NCBI RefSeq assembly: GCF_030929505.1
Contig: NZ_JAVFVV010000020.1
Coordinates: 1 to 64,000, forward strand
Length of the DNA stretch: 64,000 bases
Reading direction: 5' to 3'
Origin: Mesorhizobium sp. LHD-90
GTDB taxonomy: Bacteria; Pseudomonadota; Alphaproteobacteria; Rhizobiales; Rhizobiaceae
Of the stretch, positions 40,491-49,857 are shown piece after piece. The position numbers and the translations under genes are program-made. Each line of letters starts with the position of its first letter. Position 1 is the first letter of the stretch. The notes beneath the pieces are model-generated. The model was not told the origin of the DNA. It ran no database searches and saw only the letters and a program-made list of their open reading frames with translations.

Positions 40491-41741
40491 ATGGCTGCTC
40501 ATTCGACAGTGTTCGGCAAACGTCGCGAACCTCACACCGTCATCATCGCGCGCGGCAACTCGATCAAGCATTTCACAGTCCGGCCCTGGATGGCAGCGCT
40601 CGCCGGCTCGGTCGTAGCGGCGGTGACGCTGGGCTATTTTGCCGCAACCTCCTATCTCGTCTTCCGCGACGACCTGATCGGCGCGGCGATCGCCCGCCAG
40701 GCCCGCATGCAGCATGCCTATGAGGACCGCATCTCGGCGCTGCGCGCCCAGGTCGACCGCATCACCAGCCGCCAGTTGCTAGACCAGCAGCTCATGGAGA
40801 CCAAGGTCACCGAATTGCTGGCGCGCCAGTCCAAGCTCAGCGAACGCCACAGCCGGATGGGACCGATCCTGGAAAAGGCGAACGCCTCGGCCGAGGAAGC
40901 GGCCGGCGCACAGCCCGCGCCGCGGCCGGGCGACCGCGCCGACGCCGGCACCCCTGCCCTCTCCTATGCGCGCGCGGCAAATGCCGCCACATTCCCGCTG
41001 TGGTCGACGCGGGACGGCAACGATCCGTCCGAATCCGCCGCCGACCGCGCCGACAAGCTGTTCGTTTCGATCAACCAGTCGCTGCGCACCATCGAAACCG
41101 AACAGATCGCGAAAATCTCGACCTTGGCCGACGACGCCTACCAGGCCGCCGACCAGATCTCCGAGATTCTGGAGGATGCCGGCCTGCCGGTCGACGCCGA
41201 TTTCGGCAAGTCGGACATGGGCGGCCCGCTGATCGCCATCGACAATGTCCAGGCGTTCGACACCAAGGTCAGGGAACTCGACGTCGCGCTCGACCTGCTC
41301 GACCAGGTCAAGAAGCAGGCAAAGAGCCTGCCGATCGCCAATCCGGCGCCGGGTCGCTCGATCTCCAGCACCTTCGGCATGCGCAAGGACCCCATCCTCG
41401 GCACGCCCGCCCTGCATTCAGGAATGGACTTTCGCGCTCCGACCGGTACGCCGGCGACAGCCACCGCGGCAGGCGTCGTCACCATCGCCGGTTGGAACGG
41501 CGGCTACGGACGCCTGGTCGAGATCGACCATGGCAACGGGCTGGCCACCCGATTCGCCCATTTGAGCCGCATCGGCGTGAAGGAAGGCCAAAGGGTCCGG
41601 CTTGGAGACGTGATCGGCCTGACCGGCAACAGCGGACGCTCCACCGGCCCGCACATGCACTACGAAATCCGGCGCGGCGGCCACGCCGTCGATCCGCTGC
41701 GTTTCATCAAGGTCGGCAAGAAGCTGAGCCAGTTGCTGTGA
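40491..41741 (+). CDS. M23-family (LytM) metallopeptidase, membrane-anchored
   Basis: A 416-residue inner-membrane-anchored peptidase or amidase activator. One transmembrane helix at about residues 35-58 (MAALAGSVVAAVTLGYFAAT) is followed by coiled-coil segments (residues 75-130 and 190-270). A complete LytM domain follows with zinc ligands in HSGMDFRAPTG (His309, Asp313) and the HMHYE motif (His388, His390), so it should be catalytically active on peptidoglycan cross-links. The architecture resembles the MepM/DipM-type envelope hydrolases of alphaproteobacteria. The ATG at 40491 follows GGGGCGAG. Confidence 0.92.
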   Translation: MAAHSTVFGKRREPHTVIIARGNSIKHFTVRPWMAALAGSVVAAVTLGYFAATSYLVFRDDLIGAAIARQARMQHAYEDRISALRAQVDRITSRQLLDQQLMETKVTELLARQSKLSERHSRMGPILEKANASAEEAAGAQPAPRPGDRADAGTPALSYARAANAATFPLWSTRDGNDPSESAADRADKLFVSINQSLRTIETEQIAKISTLADDAYQAADQISEILEDAGLPVDADFGKSDMGGPLIAIDNVQAFDTKVRELDVALDLLDQVKKQAKSLPIANPAPGRSISSTFGMRKDPILGTPALHSGMDFRAPTGTPATATAAGVVTIAGWNGGYGRLVEIDHGNGLATRFAHLSRIGVKEGQRVRLGDVIGLTGNSGRSTGPHMHYEIRRGGHAVDPLRFIKVGKKLSQLL

Positions 41742-41925
41742 GCCGCGCCCCCTGGGCCCCGGCAACGTCGTCACCCGGCCGATCCGATCAAGGCAGCGCG
41801 GCCCTCCGACGCTTGGCCGGCGAAGTGTTCTGCAAATCTTTCGGAGCATGCGTGGTCGCGCTTGACACTCTCCGGCGAACCCCTTAATCGGACGCCCACA
41901 ACGCGGCTTTGCCCGACGTTGGTGC

Positions 41926-42002
41926 GCGGGTGTAGCTCAGTCGGTTAGAGTGCCGGCCTGTCACGCCGGAGGTCGCGGGTTCGAGCCCCGTCACTCGCGC
42001 CA
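41926..42002 (+). tRNA. tRNA-Asp (anticodon GUC)
   Basis: A 77-nt cloverleaf: acceptor GCGGGTG pairs with CACTCGC (one G-U), the D-arm is GCTCAGTCGGTTAGAG, the anticodon stem CCGGC encloses CTGTCAC with GTC at 41960-41962, and the T-arm is GCGGGTTCGAGCCCCGT. The discriminator base is G and the CCA end is encoded at 42000-42002. Confidence 0.97.
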
Positions 42003-42348
42003 TTCTTTTCATGACGTTTTTCCGGCATTTGCGATAGCGGTCGCCGGTTGTCGGTCGCCTCCCCTGAGGGGTGTAGTTTCGGTCATCGTTGTTCGCCGGT
42101 AGCCAATACCGTCGGCGGCAGCCGGGACGACAGGATCGGGGCAACCCGGTGCAGAAGGGGGATCCTATGGCGTCGCGCGCCTCGCATAGAAAAAGCCGCT
42201 GCCGATTTCGTGACTTGAGTTCATCCCCCCGGAGCGCTTATTTCTCGATGTCCTAACCACAGGTAGAAGAGTGGTTTCGGTCCGCCGCCCGAACAGATTC
42301 GGGGTCCATGGCCATGCCGCGGGCGCGGATAAGAATTTGAGGGAAGCA
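42003..42348. other. Non-coding region between tRNA-Asp and the L,D-transpeptidase gene
   Basis: About 346 bases. Near its start is a small palindrome CCCC-TGA-GGGG at about 42063-42073 that may aid termination of the tRNA transcript. The rest should hold the promoter of the next gene. I see no credible ORF. No integrase or repeat is attached to this tRNA. Confidence 0.4.
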
Positions 42349-44223
42349 ATGACGTCGAGACGGGGCTGGATATCGATCGCGTCGATGATCGCCCTGTCGC
42401 TCTCGCTTGTCAGCGCGCCGTCGGGCAGCGCCAACGCCCAGAGCCTGTTCGAGACTCTGTTCGGCGGCGGCTTCAAGCGCGCCCGCCCCTCCGACTTCCC
42501 GCCCCCGCCGCGGAAGAACAGGAAAGCCGCGCCGGCGCAGAAAAAAGCCGCCGCGGCGCCGAAGATAGCCGGTCCCAGCTACAACACCTACAGGGCCGAC
42601 CGGCTGGTGCGTGTCGATTTCTCGCCGCTGACCCGCGGCCCCACGCCAATCGCCTTCCAGGCCGCCGCCGCCTCCGGTTTCGACGGCGCGCTGGCCGGTC
42701 TCGAAGGTTACGACCTGTTGGCCGAGCGCGACATCGCCGCTGCGCTGACCGGTTTCTACGCGGATCACCGTGCCTTCGTCTGGGTCGAGCAGGGAGCGCC
42801 GAACGCCCACGCCGCCGAAGCCATCCGTGTGCTGAGCGAGGCCGCCAGCCACGGTCTCGATCCGGCCGACTATCTCGTCGCGGTGCCGGCGCCATCCGAA
42901 AGCGCGGCCGATCCGAACGACAGAAGCGCCGATCTGATCCGCTTCGAGATGACGCTTTCGGCCAAGGTGCTGCGCTATGCGCACGACGCCTCGATGGGCC
43001 GGATCGATCCCAACCGCATCTCAGGCTACTACGACTTTCCGGCAAAGCCGTTCGATCCGGCCGTCGTGCTTGCCGCGCTTTCCAACACCGCCGATGTCCG
43101 TGCCTTCCTCGAAACCCGTCATCCGAGCAATCCCGAATACCAGGCGCTGCGCGTCGAACTGGAGGCGCTGCAGGCGAGCGGCGTGCAGGATGAGGTGACG
43201 GTCGATCCCAGGCTGGTGCTGAAACCTGGCCAGACCAGCCCGGAACTGCCGAAACTGGTCCATCTGATCGCCCGCGACCTCGACGACGATATGGGCGGCA
43301 AATTTGGCGAAACGCTGTGGCGCAATGCCGCCACCCAAAGCTATTCCGACGAATTGGTGCCGGTCATCAAGGCGGTCCAGCAGCGCGCCGGTCTCAAGGC
43401 CGACGGCATTGTCGGCCCGCGCACCGTCAACGCGGTGGCAGGCACATCGAACGCCGACAAGATCGAGAAGGTGCGGATCGCGCTGGAGCAGTTGCGATGG
43501 CTGCCCTCCGACCTGGGCAGTCCCCGCGTCTTCGTCAATCAGCCGGCCTTCACCGCGAGCTACATCGACGGTGTCGAAAAGCTCAACATGCGCGTGGTGA
43601 TCGGCGCGCCGTCGACGCAGACCAGCTTCTTCTACGACGAGATCGAACAGGTCGACTACAATCCCTATTGGGGCGTGCCGCAATCGATCATCGTCAACGA
43701 GATGCTGCCTCGGCTGCGCCGCGACCCCGGCTATCTCGACCGCGCTGGCTATGAGGTGACCGATTCCAAGGGGCGTCGCATCCCCTCCTCATCGATCAAC
43801 TGGGGACGCTATGGCGGCGCGGTTCCGTTCAGCGTGCGACAGACGCCGAGCGAGGCCAACGCGCTGGGCGAACTAAAGATCCTGTTTCCCAACGAACATG
43901 CCATCTACATGCACGACACGCCGGTCAAGAACCTGTTCCAGCGCGATACGCGCGCCTTCAGCCATGGCTGCATAAGGCTGCAGGACCCGCGCGGCATGGC
44001 GGCGGCGGTGCTGGACACGTCCGTCGACCACATCGCGGCAAAACTGAAGCGCGGCCATTCGACCGAGAAGGTGACGCGAAAGATCCCGGTCTACGTCGCC
44101 TATTTCACCGCCTGGCCGACCATATCCGGCAAGGTCGAGTATTTCGGCGACATCTACGACCGCGACACGAAGCTGAAACTCGCCATTGCCGCGACGGAGG
44201 CGGCGCGCGCACCCGGCAGTTAG
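42349..44223 (+). CDS. L,D-transpeptidase, YcbB/LdtD-type
   Basis: A 624-residue exported enzyme forming 3-3 cross-links in peptidoglycan. A signal sequence of about 30 residues (ending SGSANAQS) precedes a scaffold domain (ALTGFYADHRAFVWVEQGAP), a PG_binding_1 domain (VIKAVQQRAGLKADGIVGPR) and the YkuD domain with HAIYMHDTPVKNLF and the catalytic motif FSHGCIRLQDP, nucleophile Cys541. Rhizobiales rely heavily on such enzymes for polar growth. The ATG at 42349 follows GAGGGAAG. Confidence 0.94.
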   Translation: MTSRRGWISIASMIALSLSLVSAPSGSANAQSLFETLFGGGFKRARPSDFPPPPRKNRKAAPAQKKAAAAPKIAGPSYNTYRADRLVRVDFSPLTRGPTPIAFQAAAASGFDGALAGLEGYDLLAERDIAAALTGFYADHRAFVWVEQGAPNAHAAEAIRVLSEAASHGLDPADYLVAVPAPSESAADPNDRSADLIRFEMTLSAKVLRYAHDASMGRIDPNRISGYYDFPAKPFDPAVVLAALSNTADVRAFLETRHPSNPEYQALRVELEALQASGVQDEVTVDPRLVLKPGQTSPELPKLVHLIARDLDDDMGGKFGETLWRNAATQSYSDELVPVIKAVQQRAGLKADGIVGPRTVNAVAGTSNADKIEKVRIALEQLRWLPSDLGSPRVFVNQPAFTASYIDGVEKLNMRVVIGAPSTQTSFFYDEIEQVDYNPYWGVPQSIIVNEMLPRLRRDPGYLDRAGYEVTDSKGRRIPSSSINWGRYGGAVPFSVRQTPSEANALGELKILFPNEHAIYMHDTPVKNLFQRDTRAFSHGCIRLQDPRGMAAAVLDTSVDHIAAKLKRGHSTEKVTRKIPVYVAYFTAWPTISGKVEYFGDIYDRDTKLKLAIAATEAARAPGS

Positions 44224-44229
44224 AGCGCT

Positions 44230-44256
44230 GCGGGCGCCTGCGCAAGCTGCGCCCGC
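44230..44256. terminator. Hairpin between convergent ldt and gamma-carbonic anhydrase genes
   Basis: An 8-bp perfect stem GCGGGCGC / GCGCCCGC lies 7 bp after the transpeptidase stop and 8 bp from the convergent gene's stop. It has no T-run on either strand and is probably a shared transcript-end hairpin. Confidence 0.5.
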
Positions 44257-44263
44257 TCAGGCC

Positions 44264-44794
44264 CTAGCGCAGCTTTTCGAGGCTGGAGCGAAAACGCCGC
44301 CCGTTGTCGACATAATGCTCGGCGGATTGCGCAAGCCTTGCCGCCGCCTGCTCGTCAAGGACGCGCACCGCCTTGGCCGGCGCTCCGACGATCAGCGAAT
44401 TGTCCTCGAACACCTTGCCCTCGGTGACCAGCGCACCGGCTCCGACGAGGCAGTTCTTGCCAATGCGGGCGCCGTTGAGCACGATGGCGCCCATGCCGAT
44501 CAGGCTGTTGTCGCCTATCGTGCAGCCGTGCAGGATGGCGCGGTGGCCAATGGTGCAACCCGCCCCGACATCGAGCGGAAAACCCGCGTCGGTGTGCATG
44601 ATCACCTGCTCCTGGATGTTCGACCGCGCACCGATCGAAATGCGGTCGTTGTCGCCGCGGATGACCACGCCGAACCAGACGCCGGCATCCCGCCCGATCC
44701 GCACGTTGCCTATGACGGTCGCATCCGGCGCGATCCAGTTGCTCAGCTCGTCCTCGAATTCGGGCGCTGTTCCGTCAATCGCATAGATGGGCAT
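44264..44794 (-). CDS. Gamma-class carbonic anhydrase family protein
   Basis: A 176-residue left-handed beta-helix protein of the gamma-CA/PaaY/YrdA type. The metal-binding motifs are visible: VVIRGDNDRISIGARSNIQE (Arg, Asp, Gln) and the His ligands in EQVIMHTDAGFP and CTIGHRAILHGCTIGD. The trimeric fold can hydrate CO2 or act as a ferripyochelin-binding-like protein of uncertain activity. It is convergent with the transpeptidase gene. Confidence 0.92.
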   Translation of the reverse strand: MPIYAIDGTAPEFEDELSNWIAPDATVIGNVRIGRDAGVWFGVVIRGDNDRISIGARSNIQEQVIMHTDAGFPLDVGAGCTIGHRAILHGCTIGDNSLIGMGAIVLNGARIGKNCLVGAGALVTEGKVFEDNSLIVGAPAKAVRVLDEQAAARLAQSAEHYVDNGRRFRSSLEKLR

Positions 44795-45031
44795 CCTGCT
44801 TCCTTTGCTTCACCGCTGCGCCAGGACCACCGCGAATATCCGCTCCCGGCCCGCGCCGACGGCATTTAGTAGTCAGGCAAGCCGGTTCGCAAGCTTCACG
44901 TTGGCGACGGCGGGCGTTCGATGTTTACCGGTCGTTTACCATGGCGATGCACAGTCTCATCGAGACGCGCATCCGGACCCGTGGCGTTCCGGATGCGCCG
45001 GAAGCTCCCGTCAGGGCCTCGAGGCGCCGGA

Positions 45032-45769
45032 ATGAACGCAGCAACGGTCGATGCGGCCGCCGAAGGGATCGAAGACCCAATCAGCTCGCGCCTGATGACG
45101 CGCATTTTTTTCGGCTTTGCGGTGCTGGCGATGCTGTCGCTGGCGCTGAGCCTAGTCGGCAAGTGGTTCGGATCGTCCATCGCGCTTGCCGGCTACACCG
45201 ACGACCCATCGTCCAGGCAGGTTGTCATCGGCAACCACGTCATTGTCGCGCCGGCCAACACGATCCGCTTCGAGCGTGCCCGCCGCGACGGCATCGCCTC
45301 AAGGCTCGACCTCTATCTGCGCTGGCCGCAACTCGACGGCTACGCCAAGCAAGCCCGTGACGATTTCAACAATGTGGGCAACCGGCGAAACATCCTGTTC
45401 CTCGGCCTGGAGGAGCGGATGATGTCGCGCGACATGAGCGGCCGTTTCGCGCCGATCTACCGCTCGCTGATCGTCGCGCCCGGCCGCAAGGGCCCGGGCG
45501 GCCTGACGATCTACGAGTTCAGCAAGAAGTCGGGTTACCTCAACGAGGTTCTTGCTGTCGCGTCGCGCGGCGCGAACGAGCCTTTCGTCGCCCGCTGCCT
45601 TACCGGTCCGAGCGCGGAGGACTCGCTGGCGCCGTGCGAACGCGACGTCGATTTCGGCGACAATCTGAGCCTGACCTATCGCTTCCCGGCCGAACTGCTC
45701 GCCGACTGGAAAACACTCGACGCCGCGGTGATGGCAAGGGCCAGGGGCATGCTCAAGGCGAGCCGCTGA
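45032..45769 (+). CDS. Hypothetical exported/membrane protein
   Basis: A 245-residue protein with one N-terminal membrane helix (about residues 22-44, RIFFGFAVLAMLSLALSLVG) and a periplasmic domain with no motif I recognise (FERARRDGIASRLDLYLRWP; VARCLTGPSAEDSLAPCERD with two Cys that could form a disulfide). Uncharacterised proteins of this layout occur widely in rhizobia. The ATG at 45032 was chosen because the upstream 37 residues look non-coding. It stands alone, before a convergent gene. Confidence 0.75.
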   Translation: MNAATVDAAAEGIEDPISSRLMTRIFFGFAVLAMLSLALSLVGKWFGSSIALAGYTDDPSSRQVVIGNHVIVAPANTIRFERARRDGIASRLDLYLRWPQLDGYAKQARDDFNNVGNRRNILFLGLEERMMSRDMSGRFAPIYRSLIVAPGRKGPGGLTIYEFSKKSGYLNEVLAVASRGANEPFVARCLTGPSAEDSLAPCERDVDFGDNLSLTYRFPAELLADWKTLDAAVMARARGMLKASR

Positions 45770-45820
45770 GCGGCTCCTTCGGCTCGCCCGTCAGCCAGCC
45801 GGCGCAGTCAGAAAAGAATC

Positions 45821-46024
45821 TCAGTTGAGGTCGATGTCGAGAATCGCCATCGAGAAATTGTAGTCGCCGTCCTCCTCGTCCTTGAACACAAGGCCGAGGA
45901 ATTCGTCGCCGACATAGACTTCCGCCGAATCGGTTTTGCGCGGCCGCGCCTTCACCTGCATGTCCGGATTGCGGAAAATGCGCTTGAAGTAGGCGTCCAG
46001 TTTCTTGATCTCGTCGGGTTTCAA
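45821..46024 (-). CDS. DUF3126 family protein (TTG start)
   Basis: A 67-residue protein, KPDEIKKLDAYFKRIFRNPD then RPRKTDSAEVYVGDEFLGLV, ending FSMAILDIDLN, which matches the small DUF3126 family of alphaproteobacteria. The only start that gives the family length is TTG at 46024, with GGAGAC at the correct distance. The frame continues upstream to an ATG at 46141, but that part has no family resemblance. The function is unknown. Confidence 0.85.
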   Translation of the reverse strand: MKPDEIKKLDAYFKRIFRNPDMQVKARPRKTDSAEVYVGDEFLGLVFKDEEDGDYNFSMAILDIDLN

Positions 46025-46189
46025 GCTTCGTCTCCGCGCTGCCGGGATGTTGTTGTCGAGCGCGCTTCTGGCACGCGGGAGAACGGACTGTAAAGGCTGC
46101 CGTTCCGCTTTGCCCAGTAGACATGCCCCGGGCAAACGCAACCTTGGGCGGAGCGGGACGGCTTCTAGCCGCCCGCCTGGGGCCGGAAA

Positions 46190-47038
46190 TCAGATTTCGA
46201 AGCTGACGACGTGATCCATCGTCTGCGACGGCAGGAACTGGTCCATCTGCCTGGACGGACGGTCGCAGCCGCTCTCGCCGACGACGCGGGCCGGCACGCC
46301 GGCCACCGTCTTGTTGTGCGGCACCGGCGACAGCACCACCGAGCCGGCGGCGATTTTTGAGCAATGCCCGACCTCGATGTTGCCGAGGATCTTGGCGCCC
46401 GCGCCGATCAGCACGCCATAGCGGATCTTGGGATGCCGGTCGCCGCCGGCCTTGCCGGTGCCGCCCAGCGTCACGCCGTGCAGGATCGAGACGTCGTCCT
46501 CGATGACAGCCGTCTGGCCGACCACGAGCCCGGTCGCATGGTCGACGAAGATGCCCTTGCCGATGCGGGCGGCGGGATTGATGTCGGTCTGGAAGACGGC
46601 GGAGGACCGGCTCTGCAGATAGAGCGCGAAGTCCTGCCGGCCCTGATCCCACAGCCAGTGCGCCAGGCGATGCGTCTGGATGGCGTGAAAACCTTTGAAA
46701 TAGAGAACCGGCATCATGAAACGGTCGCAGGCCGGGTCGCGGTCGTAATAGGCTTGGATGTCGACACGCACCGTGTTGCTCCAGTCGGGCGTTTCCGACA
46801 GCATTGCCCGGAAAGTCTGACGGATCAGGTCGGCGCCGACATCCGGGTGATCCAGCCGCTCGGCGATGCGGTGGATGACCGCGTCCTCCAGCGATTCCTG
46901 ATTGAGGATCGTCGAATAGAGGAATGCCGACAGCAACGGATCGCGCGCGACCGCCTCCAGCGCCTCGCCGCGCACTGCGCTCCAGATCGGATCGACGGGC
47001 TGAAGCGCGCTCGGCTTCACCAGATTCTTCGTGCTCAT
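46190..47038 (-). CDS. cysE: Serine O-acetyltransferase
   Basis: A 282-residue enzyme forming O-acetylserine for cysteine synthesis. The N-terminal helical domain (WSAVRGEALEAVARDPLLSA) is followed by the hexapeptide beta-helix with IGKGIFVDHATGLVVGQTAV, DVSILHGVTLGGTGKAGGDR, HPKIRYGVLIGAGAKILGNI and the C-terminal tail that binds cysteine synthase and ends in Ile (VVSFEI), as needed for CysK docking. It is probably feedback-inhibited by cysteine. Confidence 0.95.
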   Translation of the reverse strand: MSTKNLVKPSALQPVDPIWSAVRGEALEAVARDPLLSAFLYSTILNQESLEDAVIHRIAERLDHPDVGADLIRQTFRAMLSETPDWSNTVRVDIQAYYDRDPACDRFMMPVLYFKGFHAIQTHRLAHWLWDQGRQDFALYLQSRSSAVFQTDINPAARIGKGIFVDHATGLVVGQTAVIEDDVSILHGVTLGGTGKAGGDRHPKIRYGVLIGAGAKILGNIEVGHCSKIAAGSVVLSPVPHNKTVAGVPARVVGESGCDRPSRQMDQFLPSQTMDHVVSFEI

Positions 47039-47191
47039 CAGATGCCTCCGTCCCGGCCGAGGGGTCGCGCCTATATACCCCGGACTATAACGCGATTGAA
47101 CTCAAATTTCTTCACCCTCCCGTCAAATGGATTGGATTGGCGGCTTTTCAAGAGTGTTTGGCAGGGCGTTCCGGCCACACCGCCCGTCGCG

Positions 47192-47965
47192 TCAAAGGGG
47201 ATGGGCAGCCCAAAACTCCAGCGCCCGCTTCTTGAACGTGCGGTCGCCAACCGACAGCATATGGTCGCGGCCCACAATGTCGAACGCCTCGGCATTGGGC
47301 ATTAGCGCGGCAAGTTCGGCGGGCGAGCCGCCGACATCGTCGGTCGTGCCGACGGCGACCAGCGTCGGCTGCGCGATCCGGGCGACCTCGTCTTCCGAAA
47401 GCAGCGTGCGCGAGGTCATGATGCAGGCGGCGAGCGCCCGGCGGTCGCTTTTGGTCTGGTCGGCGAAGGTGCGAAAGGTTTTTCCGCGCGCGTGGGTGAT
47501 CGTGGACGGGTCGGCGGCGGTCAAGGCCTCGGCGATCGGGTCCCATTCGCCGACGCCATCGACCATGCCGATGCCAAGCCCGCCGAACACCAGGGTCGCC
47601 ACCAGCGCCGGCTCGGCCAGCGCCAGGAAAGCGGAGATGCGCGCGCCCATGGAATAACCCATGACATGTGCCCGCCCGATGCCGAGATGCCGCAACAGCG
47701 CCGCCGCGTCGCCCGCCATCTTCTCCGGCGCGTAGTCGGCCGGCTCGTAGCTCTTCGAGGATCGGCCATGGCCGCGATTGTCGAAGGCGATCACCCTGTA
47801 GCCGGCCTGGGCAAGCGTCTTCACCCAGCCGGGGCCTACCCAGTTGACCTCCAGGCTGGACGCAAAACCGTGGATCAGCAGCACCGGCTCGGCCGCGCCC
47901 CCCGCATCCGGCGCGCGGTCGACATAGGCGAGGTCAAAACCTTCATGATTGAAGAACGCGGTCAC
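47192..47965 (-). CDS. Alpha/beta-fold hydrolase
   Basis: A 257-residue hydrolase. It has the oxyanion segment LLIHGFASSLEVNW, FDNRGHGRSSKSYEPADY, the nucleophile elbow VMGYSMGARIS, the acid in VAVGTTDDVGG and the His in DIVGRDHMLSVGD. The substrate is unknown; the pattern recalls carboxylesterases and 3-oxoadipate enol-lactonase-like enzymes. The start is taken as GTG 47965, which has GAGG 5 bp upstream and lies 22 bp after the DUF192 gene, so the two may form an operon. Confidence 0.88.
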   Translation of the reverse strand: MTAFFNHEGFDLAYVDRAPDAGGAAEPVLLIHGFASSLEVNWVGPGWVKTLAQAGYRVIAFDNRGHGRSSKSYEPADYAPEKMAGDAAALLRHLGIGRAHVMGYSMGARISAFLALAEPALVATLVFGGLGIGMVDGVGEWDPIAEALTAADPSTITHARGKTFRTFADQTKSDRRALAACIMTSRTLLSEDEVARIAQPTLVAVGTTDDVGGSPAELAALMPNAEAFDIVGRDHMLSVGDRTFKKRALEFWAAHPL

Positions 47966-47987
47966 TCTTGCCTCGAATCCTGGAGCC

Positions 47988-48494
47988 TCAGCCGCCGGCG
48001 GCCCGGTCGATCGCCGGGTGACGGATCTCGGTGCCGGCGACGATGCCTGTCCTTTCGGCCACGCCGGCATTGAGCTCCAGCACGAAGCGCACCGGCACGC
48101 CGGGCGAGATCACCGCTTCCGACTGCGGCTCACCCTGTTTCACGGCGCGCACCCGGCCGTCCTCGCCGATGAAGACGAGGTCGAGCGGCAGCGGCGTGTT
48201 CTTCATCCAGAAGCTCGCCGGCTGCGTGTTCTCGAACACGAACAGCATGCCGCGATCCTGCGGCATGGTCTCGCGGAACATCAGCCCGGTCGAGCGCTCC
48301 GCCGGGTCGTCCGCCACCTCGATGCCGAAGGATTTCACCCCCGACGCCGTGATCGCCACGAGCGGCGCGGGATCGACCGGCAGGTTTTGCGCCTGGCTGG
48401 TGGCGGGAAACGTCGTTTGCAGGAACAGGAAAGCGGCGGCCGCCAAGGCAGCCACGGTCGCGGTCCCTGCGAAAATCCAGGGCTTGCGGGGCAT
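47988..48494 (-). CDS. DUF192 family exported protein
   Basis: A 168-residue protein with an N-terminal signal or anchor (about residues 6-26, WIFAGTATVAALAAAAFLFL) and a DUF192 domain: FGIEVADDPAERSTGLMFRE, RGMLFVFENTQPASFWMKNT, PLPLDLVFIGEDGRV. The family is periplasmic and of unknown function. It lies 26 bp downstream of the cold shock protein gene on the same strand. Confidence 0.9.
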   Translation of the reverse strand: MPRKPWIFAGTATVAALAAAAFLFLQTTFPATSQAQNLPVDPAPLVAITASGVKSFGIEVADDPAERSTGLMFRETMPQDRGMLFVFENTQPASFWMKNTPLPLDLVFIGEDGRVRAVKQGEPQSEAVISPGVPVRFVLELNAGVAERTGIVAGTEIRHPAIDRAAGG

Positions 48495-48520
48495 CGGAAC
48501 TCCGTTCTGTCTCCGCAACC

Positions 48521-49114
48521 TCAGTGCGAAGCCGGCAAGGTCCCGATATCGGGGTGAATTTCGGCGGCCATAAGGCCCTTGTGCCCACGGCCGAAGCGCA
48601 CCAGTACCACCTGCCCGGGCCTGAGCTCGGCCAGACCGTAGCGGCGCAGCGTCTCCATATGGATGAAAATGTCCTCGGTGCCCTCGCCGCGGGTCAGGAA
48701 ACCGAACCCCTTGGTGCGGTTGAACCATTTCACCAGCGCGCGCTCCAGCCCGCTTTCGGCCGTGACCGTCACATGCGTGCGCTGTTCCGGCATCTCGGCC
48801 GGATGCACGGCGGTGGAATTGTCCATGCTGACGACGCGGAAGGCCTGCATGCCGCGCTCGCCACGCCGCGCCAGGCAGACGACACGAGCGCCTTCATGCG
48901 CGGTCTGGAAACCGTCGCGCCGCAGGCAGGTTACATGAAGCAGGACATCGCCAAAACCGTCGTCGGGCAGGATGAAACCGTAACCCTTGGCGACGTCAAA
49001 CCATTTGATCGCGCCCGAGACCTCGACAACCCCCGCAACCTCATCGCCATCGACGTGCTGCAAGGTTTCGCCGGCCGCCAAGTCCCGCCCCACCGAAGAG
49101 GCCCTGTCCCCCAT
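48521..49114 (-). CDS. Cold shock protein with two CSD domains
   Basis: A 197-residue protein carrying two cold shock domains: the first at about residues 30-95 (SGAIKWFDVAKGYGFILPDD), the second at about residues 125-190 (ALVKWFNRTKGFGFLTRGEG followed by TEDIFIHMETLRRYG). Both retain the RNP1-like aromatic motif (KGYGFI, KGFGFL); the RNP2 element is clearer in the second (DIFIHM) than in the first (DVLLHV). Such tandem proteins are typical of alphaproteobacteria and bind single-stranded nucleic acid. The ATG at 49114 follows AGGAAAGG. Confidence 0.9.
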   Translation of the reverse strand: MGDRASSVGRDLAAGETLQHVDGDEVAGVVEVSGAIKWFDVAKGYGFILPDDGFGDVLLHVTCLRRDGFQTAHEGARVVCLARRGERGMQAFRVVSMDNSTAVHPAEMPEQRTHVTVTAESGLERALVKWFNRTKGFGFLTRGEGTEDIFIHMETLRRYGLAELRPGQVVLVRFGRGHKGLMAAEIHPDIGTLPASH

Positions 49115-49338
49115 CCGACCGCACCTTTCCTGACGAGACACACGTGATTCTTTACAGAGAATAACATCGCGTGTTCGGGCAAGTGCAAGTCCCGTTCCGG
49201 CTTTTTTCACCTTGGAATGAACCGATTGCCGGCTATCATCGCGCCACGGCAACAGTTTTGCGCCACAAGGGTCCGGGCAGCGCCCGCGCCATGCTTGGCC
49301 GCGCGCCGCGGAAACGCCGATACACGAAGGGAATACAA

Positions 49339-49779
49339 ATGCGCTACCTCCACACCATGGTGCGAATCACCGATGTCGACGCCTCGCTCGACTTCTACTG
49401 CAACAAGCTGGGGCTTGAAGAAGTGCGCCGTTACGAGAACGAGAAGGGCCGCTTCACCCTGATCTTCCTTGCCGCGCCGAAGGACAAGGGCGCGTCGAGC
49501 GCCGCCCGCGCACCGGAACTGGAGCTCACCTACAACTGGGATCCCGAAGACTATACCGGCGGCCGCAATTTCGGCCACCTCGCCTACAAGGTCGACAACA
49601 TCTATGACACCTGCCGGCGCCTGATGGACGGCGGCGTCACCATCAACCGGCCGCCGCGCGACGGCCACATGGCCTTCGTCCGCTCGCCCGACAACATCTC
49701 GATCGAGATCCTTCAGGAAGGCGACCCGCTGCCGCCGGCCGAGCCCTGGGTGTCGATGCCTAACACCGGAAGCTGGTAA
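49339..49779 (+). CDS. gloA: Lactoylglutathione lyase (glyoxalase I)
   Basis: A 146-residue VOC-fold metalloenzyme that converts the methylglyoxal-glutathione hemithioacetal to S-lactoylglutathione. The four metal ligands are in place: His5 ([10 protein letters not shown]), Glu in [13 protein letters not shown], His in [10 protein letters not shown] and Glu in ISIEILQEG. Length equals the bacterial Ni-dependent enzymes. The start at 49339 has GAAGGGA upstream. Confidence 0.95.
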   Translation: MRYLHTMVRITDVDASLDFYCNKLGLEEVRRYENEKGRFTLIFLAAPKDKGASSAARAPELELTYNWDPEDYTGGRNFGHLAYKVDNIYDTCRRLMDGGVTINRPPRDGHMAFVRSPDNISIEILQEGDPLPPAEPWVSMPNTGSW

Positions 49780-49857
49780 CCCCGAAAGCCAGGTCGGGTG
49801 TGGGCCGTGGAAACGACGGCCCACACCCCGATAGAGCAAACTTGGAGTTTCGGCTGA

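Noticed and set aside
41926-42002. tRNA-Asp as the attachment site of the integrated element
   Set aside because: It lies 10 kb from the element, and no copy of its 3' end is seen at either junction.
41884-42144. 86-residue minus-strand ORF containing RVTGLEPATSGVTGRHSN
   Set aside because: This is the well-known artefact of translating the complement of a tRNA gene, here tRNA-Asp.
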